Shown: in pieces, positions 44,384 through 56,300 of the stretch | Position numbering within the stretch: the stretch's first letter is position 1 | Layout of the letters: every line of letters starts with the position of its first letter | Assembly (NCBI RefSeq): GCF_001039355.2 | Contig: NW_019775802.1 | Coordinates: forward strand, 184,001 to 248,000 | Source: Lingula anatina | Taxonomy: Eukaryota; Brachiopoda; Lingulata; Lingulida; Lingulidae | Length of the DNA: 64,000 nucleotides | Reading direction: 5' to 3' | Translations under genes and position numbers: made by a program | The notes under the pieces: generated by a model | Told to the model about the DNA's origin: nothing | What the model saw: only the letters and a program-made list of their open reading frames with translations | The model's database searches: none

Positions 44384-47300
44384 ACACACCCATTTTTCTT
44401 CAATTCCTCTAAATTGGAAGCATTCCATTCTGAGCCCAGGTAAAGGTAGTCAAAAATCTTTGATGGAGCATCCAGCTGTCCCATGATTATAAGGCACTGC
44501 TCATCAATATAGCCACGGTAATCTTTCAAATTCTGTTTCAGCTTTTCTTCCAATTGCAACCGCAGCTGGAAATATTCAAAAAAAGCAAATATTCCCTCTG
44601 TTTAGCACAACCATTTTTTGTTACCAACAATACCACACTCAAAAAAGCCATCAATACTTCATAATATTTAATTAAACAGCTTGTAGAAATGTAAAACCCA
44701 CATGAAAGAATGTGTGTAGAGCAATGTGTGTAAGTTACTGTGTGTGCATGTTTGTGTAGGTATTTGCTCATGTATGCGAGTGACAACTACTTCTATAATA
44801 CTCACATATCTACTAGTTACTTCTTCCAGGTCCACTGTTAACATGATCTCCTTTAGTTTCACTTTAATCTGTCTCTCTGTATCATTTCGTTCCTCTCCTA
44901 GTGTCAACAGTGGAGAATTTGGACGGGTAAAGTCAATGTCTTCCATTGCATGCCTTAAAAATTGAAGTATTTAAGTCATAAAGTAAATATTAAAGTTGAC
45001 ATAGATACAGAAAACATATATCAGAATAAACATAAAACTGACAAAGCAATACAGGTGACATTTAGAGGTCCCATATATATTTCCCCCTTCCAAAAACATT
45101 TATAGGCATCAGCTCATATCCAGCTCATAACCTTTTTAGATTATTTCCAATAAACAAGACTTTAGTTTTTCAGGGTAGTAAATTTTATCTAATCTTAGTC
45201 CATGTCAAACTCAGATGATCAGTCTACTACTGACATTTTAGACATCAGAATCCATAAATTTTTACCAAGCAATTTTAATGCATTACAAAAAATCTTAGAC
45301 TCTAGAATCCATACATTTTTACCAAGCAATTTTAATGCATTACAAAAAAAAAAAAAAAAACTAACTGTCCAACACCTTATTTCCAGAATATTTTACTGAA
45401 AGATATTTTCACTCAAAGTGTAAAGTCAAATTCAATAGCACTGTATATGAATTATAAGTCATGTAAAATCATACTTTAAATTAGTCATTTGTATTTAGAC
45501 ATACGAGGAGCCTGCACTTACCATTCACTGAGGCATGACCTGTCAGACTGTATGATGGAATCATAGAAGCCCACCCAGGTGTGGGTTAGACCATGAGGGT
45601 AGTAAGTGTGCTGCTGGGCCACCTCACTGGCCTTGTGGAGACACTGCAAAGCAGACCTGAAAATAATACATGAAGAAATAAATGGTAATATCGCATATCT
45701 GGTCCACTTTTTCCACTAAAATTACCTAGCTCATAGGATTAATACAATCTAATGCATCAATTGAAATTCAAACTTAAAGTAAAAACCTTTCAACCTTATT
45801 AGGCTGCTGCTAAGGGGAAAAAAGCGCACAGAGATTCAAATTGATCAAACGGTTGGAATAGTACAAAATTTTATGTTAAATAGTGTTTAGTCATGAAAAA
45901 GTTGCAATTTTACCCTGCTACCAACTCTTTTGACCAACCAATGTGTTGCAAGCTTGACATGTGACCAACTGACCACATCAGCTCAAATTTACATCATCCC
46001 AAGTGGATAAATTTTACTACAAAATATTCACCAGTTTTTTCCACAACAAACACATATTTTAAGTATATAAGGCAGTAAGTAGGATTAATCAGTGCTCTAC
46101 TACTATGTGCATATGATATTATCTATATTATCTATGTCATATTTGAAGAAGTGAAGCAACAACTGAAATTTAACCAAATTGTACTCTCCCTACTGATAAA
46201 ACCAAATGACATGATAATCCATCTCAGGCAATGCCTACAGTGTATATGGCAAATTGCATCAGCTGAGCCACATATAAAACGTCTACATCAAAGATCAACA
46301 GAAAGTATAGGAGACCAGCTTAAATCTGAAATTCCATAAAATATGTACTCACATAAACAGTGCACATTGCACTTACCACAAAGCTTGCACTGAGACTGGT
46401 TTGAATATGTGGTGTCTGTCATTGGATGTAACACTAAACCCCCTGAAGAATATAAAACGAATTAGCATCCAATTCTCTGAATAAGCATATATTTTTGCAT
46501 TTAGAATGGGTGCCTAATATGGAAGTAAACACAAATGCATGAAGATTGTTTATGAGATAACAAAGCAGTTAATTCTTGAATTCATTGTTTCTTTTGGCAA
46601 TAGCATTTCCTTTTCTCCTTTAATGCAGTATGTTTTATGAATCCAGTATTAAAATGTCCTAAAAGATGACTCAGTTCTAAAAGGCTACAGTTATGTAGTA
46701 GTGACATCATTCACTCACCCATCTCCATCCAGGCTGACCTTGGTATCGGCCCATACGGGCAGCACCAAACCCACAGTGGCTTTGTCATTACAGTCAATAC
46801 CCAGGATGAGGCTCTCCTCCGTGTCTTGGCGGCCATTGGTGGAAACTATTACAAGGTAGCGATTTCTGTCAGGGAATAAACTTTCTAACTTCACAGCCTG
46901 TAAAGAAAAGTTGACAAAAACATGCTATTTCTGACAGACTTACGAAAGTTTGATAAGCTATTAATTTCAAATAATACTTGGGACTGTATTGTTTTTATCT
47001 AGAAACAAAGACCAAAAACTGAGAAAGGTAAAATGTTTGAACCATTTTACTCACTACTTTGATTGTGTCCTGTGGTCTAAGAAGATAAAACATGGCCTGG
47101 AGATGGTTCTGGATATCTCCTAGAAAAAAACACATGTCATCTTAAATCAATTATGAAATAGAAAACTCCAATATTAAGGAGACATTTCATATGCATATAA
47201 GTAGGAAATGGCCTAATATTTTCTCAACAAAGCTAGTTCCTCACCTCCATGTGATCCTTTGGCTATACTGCGCCTGCCTTCTAGTTGGGGTAGTATCATA

Positions 47301-50300
47301 GCAGCACCTTTGACAGCAAAGTAACTTTCACTGAAGCTGAAATATTGATATGTATGCCCATTAATGTCACAATTGTATAACATATTACACTCGTGGAGCA
47401 TCTTTGAATTATTCATGGTATAAAGTGTTCAGTCATTTTCAAATAAATTGTGAACTATATTTACTCTTTACTGACACATCCTTTAGGATGATGAAGAGCA
47501 TTCTTTCTTCTTCAACAGCAGAACAAAGTCACAACTAAACCATTCTGATGTGTTCTGGTACCAACTAATCAAATCATTTTAGCGATACAGAAAGATTAAG
47601 ATTTAAAGCAGAACAATAAGCAACTATGGCTATGTCATGGCTAAGTCATTTGACCAGCTAATTCTACACACAACATATGCCTTTCATTTACTGTTGAACA
47701 AATACCATTAGTTTCATAATTCCTAGCAGTGCAATATTACCAGGAAGCATGTTAATTGTCATTCCAATCTATTTCTTGCTCACATACAGGTATATACTAT
47801 ACATAATAATTCATCAATGCTCCTGAAATTACGCCAAACCACTATGGCCCTTTTTATAGAAAAACATGGATAGTACTAAGAACAATCACTCAGTGAGGTT
47901 AATGCAAGCAGTCAAACCAGCCTTGCCATACACTTTGCCTTTCTCTAATTTTTATGAATTAATATACCACTTAGAAACCACAGTTAGCCTAAAACCAAGA
48001 TACCTAGCTTCTAACACATTTCAGATAGGTTTGTAGTCTGTTCAACATGTCAACAGTGATATTCCCATACGATGCAACATGGTTACCACTCGTATCTACA
48101 GTGCCCTTTTAATGCTAAAAACATGTTAAAACATAATATTTTTATAATTATTTTGTTTCTCTTGTTTGTCTTTAATTTCACAGCTTAGTTCATGCCCTAT
48201 CATTCATACTCATGCTATAAATGTTAAGACACGGAGAAAACTAGTTCATGCAGGGGCTGGCTCTTTTGGACCTTTTCACAGTTGAGTATAGTATGATAAT
48301 TTTTTTAAGAGAAATTGTTCAAACAAATTTTGGAAATTTAAAAGCAAAAACTGAAAGGCTGGCATAAATAATATATAATATAATATTTCAATCTAATTAA
48401 TTTCAGAGGAAAAAAATGGTCAAATATTCAGTCAAGATGAAGGGCCTCAGAATATTCAGCTAAAAAAATGGAAGACATCAGCAGTCATGGTTAAACTTGC
48501 CAGTCACCAGGTACATGCTTACAAATACTTTGAGGTTTGGATGGCAATTTTGAAGAAAATCATGTTTTAATCGAACCAGCAATAAAAACCAGGAATATTT
48601 TCCATTTCTCAACTTCGCATGTCCGTATATTTATCACTTTAAAGGACATTTGATTTTTTATGAACACCAATTTTTTTTATTAAGTCCTGATTATATTTTT
48701 GTGAAGGGACCATTTTAATACCTGTAATGCACTCCAATACCATTGAATTACTTTATTATATGAAATAATTAAAGAACTATTTAGATGGCAAAATCTTGGC
48801 AGGACAAGCAAGATAGGGATTTTAGGTTGTCTAAATGACCAGTAATACATTCAGAGTTTTCACCATGACTGCATCAAGATATTTCATAGAAATAAAGTGG
48901 GTATATCTGTGACTTGGTCCTCTGCAAATAAAAGCATTGGGGAAAATGTTAATAATGAGCTCTGGCAAATTATAATTAGCAGAAATAGGTTAGTAAAAAC
49001 AGAAGTTCTATAAAATAAGTTTAAGCAAAAATATGGCTTGCTAGCCTGCTAACTGCCTCTACTCTCACCGTAATTTATTAACAAAACGCAGGGTGTGAAA
49101 GAGTTTACGCAGTTTTTTCAAGGCACCTCGGGACCTGCAAGTAAACAAAATGATCAGTTGGGGCAGCATACTAGCTGGGCTAATGATGATACTTAATCAC
49201 TCCAGTGGTAAGTTTATATACATAAACCAATGCCACAGCAATATCTTGGAGGAAACAGGAACCAACACCTTTACCACCAAAACCACATGAAAACCAAACT
49301 GTTCATACTGACTACAGACAAAATTTGTCAAAGCACCAGTAAAAACGTCCTACTGCAATATCCCCGTCAGGTAACTCAAATCTGGGCAGAAACCAAAAGA
49401 AAAAGAGATATCACAAGACTAGATAAGGAGAAATGAGGGTTTTATGGATTGTGGTATAAACTTTGCTTTATAAAGGATTGTGCATAGTAGGGTACAATGA
49501 AATCCATATCTAAACCATTCTGAATCAACTGAATGCATTTTTTTACCAAAACCACCACAATTTTAGCTACCTCTTTAACTGAAGCAGGGTGCTGCTAACA
49601 ATGTTGACCTAATCTTTTTGCATTTCAGAAAAGGTGGTAATTACTGTTTTGGTCTCTCCTGATACAAGTCAAGGGTACATCAAGCTTTTGTCTTTATTTG
49701 GTCATGTTGTTTATTTACATCATAGTTTGTTTCATTCCAAAGTGTAGTTTCATTTGAGAAACAAAACTGCACTGGAAAGCAGACTACTTTGTTGTCATAT
49801 TAAAGTGTAGATGACAGGTTAAAAAAAACCTTGAATGTGGGTGGATAAATATTATGAACCTGATATTCAAGTTGGACTTAACTTTGTGTAATTGTTGTTT
49901 CTGATTGGCAGATTATGGCAAATGTGATAAGAATTTCTTAATGATGGTATGTTGGAAAACAATAGTATGAAATGATCAAAATTTGTTAAATAATAATGGA
50001 AAACTTATTAACAAAATGAAAATAGTGATATTTATAGAGCCATATTATCATCCTGTATTAAAAGAAAGTTGAAAAGAAATATGCAAAACAAACACATAAC
50101 ATATCTGATGTGGTGGGACTGCCTTTGAAATTGTGCAATCATCCAATCTTGTCTATTTGTACTCCCTGATACCACCATCCAAAGGAAAGTCCTGCCCAAG
50201 TATTACTACACCATTTCCAAGGCCGCATTCAGAACAGTGGACTAACTAGTCCGTGGGTCAAATATGGCCGACCCACTTGAATATTTCCCAATGGGGAATA

Positions 50301-53300
50301 TATACAGTGCAGATTAGACATCAAGCTTTTTAGTTAGTCCACTGTTGTAAAAGCTGTCCAAGACATACAAGCCCCAAGTATAACAGATTTAACACTGACG
50401 GTTCCTGAACCAGATGATGCCACCCAGGGTCCATACCTGTGGCAACAAATAAAAACTATCCATGGATATACTTAATTTCTTTTTTTTAAAGCTCTATAGT
50501 TCACTGGACAATGTATTTTGTATGTCACTGTTGTATTGCTTTCTCTGATGACATTCTTGGAGCACAGAGTTTCATGCTTTTTGCTTTCACTTTTTCAATG
50601 CACTCAAAAAACTTTCAAATCCAAATCTTGGATGAATGCTATTATTATTTTTATTTTTTTTCTATATCAATGAAATGTTTGCCATCCTCCAACTTTTTGT
50701 CCACTATTTCCAATTTTAATGTTTTAAACCAACTAAAGTAGTCTAAATAATGTGAACATGGTATATTGGTAAACAATCACAGAACTGTATTATTTACAAA
50801 ATCTCTGCCCCTTTGCCTTTAAATAAAAATTCATACTGCATAAAACTACATTAACCAACTTGTTAAATGCTCATGGTAATTCTGGTCACCACTAAAATCC
50901 ATGAAGTTACATCTGGATAAGCATAACGACATTAATCTCAAAGACCATGTAAAATATATTACTGAAATATTTAGCACCTTGTTAAACACATATTATGAGC
51001 ATTTAGTACATTTCTAACACCTTGCAAATTGACAATTTTATAAAATGACTTTAAGTAAGCTTTTTCTGCCACATGGACAAAAATCTCACACCTACCTTCT
51101 CTGCCTTGTAGGCGACTTGGCAGGGTCCACCTCATCACTAGGCTCCTAAAATATGAAGAGAAATAGGTTTAATTGTGGAAAAAATACGACAAGATTATAT
51201 CATCATAATTTGACAAAACAGACTTCTACAAAGGGCACAGTGGCACAAATCAGTGAAAATACTTTGACTCTCTATTTGCAGATAAACTAAATCCTGTGAT
51301 TTACCATTGGTAAAGAGTGTGTCATGTCACACCAACATTTCAGAATATATCTTTTGAATGTGCTATCTTAATTATTTCCTTTCTTTCGCTTTCTGATTTA
51401 GGTTTACAACAATGTAATGTCCTGATTAAAACGGTATACTGAATTGCCATCATTTTCTACGTGGCATGTGTGCAATATCATTTATATATCAAGACAGGAT
51501 ACTGAAGCTTTAACAAAAATGATGCCAATTAAATCTGATCTTTAAGTTAAGGGATCTTGGATATTAACGAAAAAGTCCAAAACTAATGCAGCTAATGAAA
51601 TTTCCTATTAACTTAAAGAAAAGGTCTAGCAAGCCAAACAATTTTTCAAAGTTTGTAGTCACAGTGTAACACGAGTGACGTAATATCAGCGTTTTGAGGC
51701 TAAAATTGTCTTTTTTTTAATCAAGAATTTCTCTTAAACAAAAAGCCCTATTAATACGATTGAAATAGCTATCTAAAGGTTAGCACAAACTCCATTAAAC
51801 TCTGTCAGGATTTTCTCTTTTTATTTTTACTTTTGATTTTATTTTGATAAAACGTGAATTTTACGAAATATATATGGACCTTCCAATTTCAGTATTAATA
51901 ACTTCAAAAATAAAAGGTCAATCCAAAAACCAAGACTCAGACGACTAGATATTATACTGAAACAGAGACACATCAAATTTCATGTCAATCTGACAGTTAC
52001 AGAATGAGATATGGGGATTGAAGTTTAGACTATGTTATCAATCTTCAAAGCTGAGAAATCGCTCCTAAACCATTTTGCTCAGGTAATTGGGCTATTTAAG
52101 CAAAATAATTGCACCTCCACCTTACCTGTTATCATCTTGTTGATCGGGAAGGTCTATACACCATTACGTGTTAAAATTGGGTTGTTTGTTTCTATCTAGA
52201 TGCCAGAAAATCTTACTTTTGTACGCAAACTTATTCGTNGCATGTGAACGAAGCCTTAGATTCTCACTCTCTCAATACTTCGTTTTAACAAATACTTTCT
52301 AGAAATTAATCATGTTTTCTAATTTTTTCATGAATAACTTTTTAAATCTATTACTTGACTTCAAATTCATTAACACCGTTAAGGTGCCAATTCAAATGAA
52401 TGCTAGCAAAGCTTCCCTGTATATATTATAAAACTTTAAGTTAAATAAAAACCTCCAACCTGCCTTGCTATTTCTCTGCATAAGAAAAAAATAATGAAAA
52501 AGTTAGCCCTGTGGTGTATTATATCTTATGCAGCAAATATGCCGCCCCAGGAAAGTAGAGACCTGGTTTCAATGGAAGAGAGTGGCATGTGGTAGTTACA
52601 CAATTGTAGACTACTGCAGGCAAGTGGCAGTACAGTAACCTGATGAGTCTTGACAGCCCATTTGTGGACACCCAAGCCTCAGAAATACCTACAACTCAAA
52701 CCAACAGTAAAACTATTTATGTTTTTGGCTGGTTAGTGATAATGTATATTTAGAAATGGCTTCAGTGGCATTATAATGTGCAACCAGTTTTAAGTCTATA
52801 GAATTTGGTCTCCTCTGTGCTGAAACACTTCCAAAGTAAAACAGCAAAGATATCAAATGGACAGACATATAGATGACAAAACTGATAGAAGCAGTGGCAT
52901 TTGAACAGTGGAAAAAATGAACCAATTTCACAATGAAGTGCACACAATATGTATTTGTCAATTTTGATTTTAATACTACAAAATGATTAACAGCATAATC
53001 ACCACCAATTTTAGGGTGCTTTCCCAGAGGTTTAGATCGATCTAAAGATTAAGTTTTAGATCGACCTAACTCCCTGAGGGTTCAGGCTAAATTGCAGTCA
53101 GTCGAGCGGACACCATAGTTAATTACCTCTTTACAGCTTTTAGTAGGCGGGACAGACGCTTAAGCCAGCCAAGCTGATAGTAATCTAGTGAGACTCCCCA
53201 CAGGGATAGATCGATCTAAAAATCTATGGAAATGGGGTGTTAAATAATGTCATCACTCTCACTGCCAACATTCATAAAATGCAACTAGTACACACCTGGA

Positions 53301-56300
53301 GAATGGTGATTTCAGAAAAACCCATAAAATAACTTCAGGAAAAAATAATTTAAAAAGGCTGGTTTTTGAACTCTATTTTAGTCTGGTGAATCATTCCTGT
53401 AAATTTAAGAAAAAATAAGTAGCACTGTTTTTCTTAACTGTTTTTAAACAAAAAGCCTAGAAAAACACTTGCCAATATTTATTATTTATGACAACTACAA
53501 CAGTAATGGTGACAGACCCAGGTGATGGCTGGATGTCCAGACAAATGCACCTGTCCATAAAAATTAAAAAGTTGAACTACTGAAGTTTGTGTATTTTGTA
53601 TAAACCATTTGTTAAAAAGATTGGTATAAATGTTTTCTGAGATAACTTTTCATTATAAACAACATTTTCTTTAGGTTTTCTCCTGGGATATCATTGATTA
53701 AAAGAAAAGTTAGCAAAATTCAGGACAAAAAGTTATTAACCATTAATTAAAAAAAAATCTTTTTACAAAAGTGTAAATGGTTACTGAATAAAAGTTTTAT
53801 AAACCTTTAAGAGAGTATTAATTACATTGTAATAATAAACATTAAGCTGTTTTTTTTTTGTTTTAATTTTTTTTTCATTTGACAATAAATGAATCGGGTC
53901 AAGCATCTTGCATGTCTGAATAGAAGTGAAGGTTATACCTGTTCCTACATAGGCTGCATTAAGGTCAGTTTGATCCTCGGACTCACTGACTTGCAGTTCA
54001 AATATGGCAGACCCACTTGAAAGGTAGGTCGCACAATCCCTTTATTGTCTCTTCTCCCCCCTCCCCATCACACTCACCAGCCCAGCAGGGGCCTATCAAT
54101 TAAAGCTAAATTAAAACAGCTCTGAGATTTAATTCCTAGGCCCTTGAAGGGATGGTGGTGTGGCAGGCGAAGAGACCAATAAGGGATTATGTGGCTTTGC
54201 TTTCAAATGGGTCTGCCAAATTTCATCCACTGATCAGTTAATCCAATGATCAAACTGTTCTGAATGTGGCCATAGACTCAATCTGATTCCCAGCTGCCAA
54301 TATATGCCAACATGTGACCATTTCATATGATCCAGGGACCATCATATCACATGTGTGGCAATAAAGATAACGACAGTCAACATGCATGTCAAAAACTGAT
54401 AAAATTTAAGAATAAAACAGCAAAATCATTGGTTTTATTTATATAATAGGGTAGATGATCACAAGTCTAAGTCAAATGGAGTTGAAATCAAAATATTTGT
54501 CAATATAAAACAGGATAAAATGAGGAAGTGTTAATTATATCCATACCACCAATCCTTGCGAGCTTGACATACCTATTTGTGTTACTTACCCTGCACAAGT
54601 ACTCTCTGAGGTTGGGCCACTAATTCATACTTGCCCACAAACAAAAGTGACTAGCTAGAGGATCACTTGCCTGACAAAAGTTTGATTTTTTTTTCTTATT
54701 AAATACACTTTCTGCCTATATTTTACTTGGTGTTCTTCTAAAAGTTCATCAAACAAAAAATAACAGTCCAGATTCTCTTCTATACCACATACAACAGGTG
54801 ACTACCAGACAGGGCCAGGAAGGCAAGGTTGCCATCACCTTACGTGCATACAGTGTAGTCGTTGTCACCTCGTATGACATCTATGTATTGACATTTTACT
54901 CCAATAAAGCATTCTTCTCTCTTATTTTCCATTTCTCACAACTGAGGCCCTGTTTATTACTTTTTTTGTAAAGATGACAACTTTAAAATTTAATTTTTCA
55001 TACATGGATCAACTCTTAACACCAACTTCGTCATTATTCAACTTAAGACCTACATTCATTATTTCAGAGTAAACAATATAATGAATATTATAGAGGGCAA
55101 AAAATCCCCGATGTTTACAGCATTCCCAATTTAACTGCACCCCCCCCTTCCTGTCGAAGCCTTAACCAGGTTAGGTGTGACAAGTACCAAAAGAATGTTT
55201 ATATGTTTCTCCATATATCTCAGGTATTTCTTTTGTAAGATAAAAAAAATGTTCCAATTTTTTTTCAATACATATACCTGTGTGTACTTTAAATTTAAAT
55301 TAATTGCAAAAAAAAGAACTTATCAAGCTAATCATAAAGCAAAAACATTATTTAACTTAACATGGACTCAGTTGCAGACATCCATCCATCTTGTTACAGT
55401 GACAACATTAGATCCTCCAGATGAAGCGTTCCATTGAGGCTGATATGTGAGTATTGTCTAACAAAGGATAGCACAATGGAATTCCAACCATAGCCAATGA
55501 AACATTATGCCAAGTCTCAACTTTCTTAGCTGTAAACTATCACAGTAGCCAATGGTAAAACCCAGTGAAAAACGGTTTCCCCTCTTTCCTCCTGTTTACA
55601 TGTTTTCACTATATAAGTGTGCCAACTGATAAGCTACTGTTGTTAGTGATGTAATATCAAAACACCACCTCCCACCCTACTTTTCAATATCAGCATTTAG
55701 GTCAGGGACTAAAACTTTTCACACTGGATTATGCTGTCCCAGTCACTTTCCAATTAACAGCAACATAAATCTCACTGTGGGCATGGAGACATTATCATAG
55801 TCCTGTCATGCCATATAAAATAAACTGAAATTTATGATCCACAATGTTGATCAAATACCTGACCTATGACTGACAAACAAATGACTTGGTTAAACTCCAG
55901 ATAGAGGTATTATGGTGAGTAAAAATAAATTTCATATCAATCTATGCAACTATATCATTAGCAACAAAACTGATAACGATTTGTTAAATAGTAAAAAGAA
56001 ATACATAATACCAAATTACTGGGACTTACATGCAGACAAAAGAAGAATACTTAATTTTGAAGGGCAAGAAGATATCTACTTAGAAGATATGTTATTTTTT
56101 ACTTTTGTCAATCAAGCATCCCACTGTAAACAAAAAACATGGGACTGCACAGAAAAGAGAAAATATCTAGATAAAAGTTGAAACAAAAATAATAAGTAAA
56201 AATTAACAAATAAGGCATCATTTAGCTAAACTTCATTTCAATAAATATTGAATCAATCTTTTTCATTTTTTCCCCTCCATCATGAAAACATTAAGAAAGC

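Noticed and set aside
43709-44559. Open frames with SLSLSL and THTHTH runs
   Set aside because: These are read-through of Slingshot exon 10 into the (TC)n(CA)n microsatellite of the following intron; the real frame leaves at the donor before the repeat.
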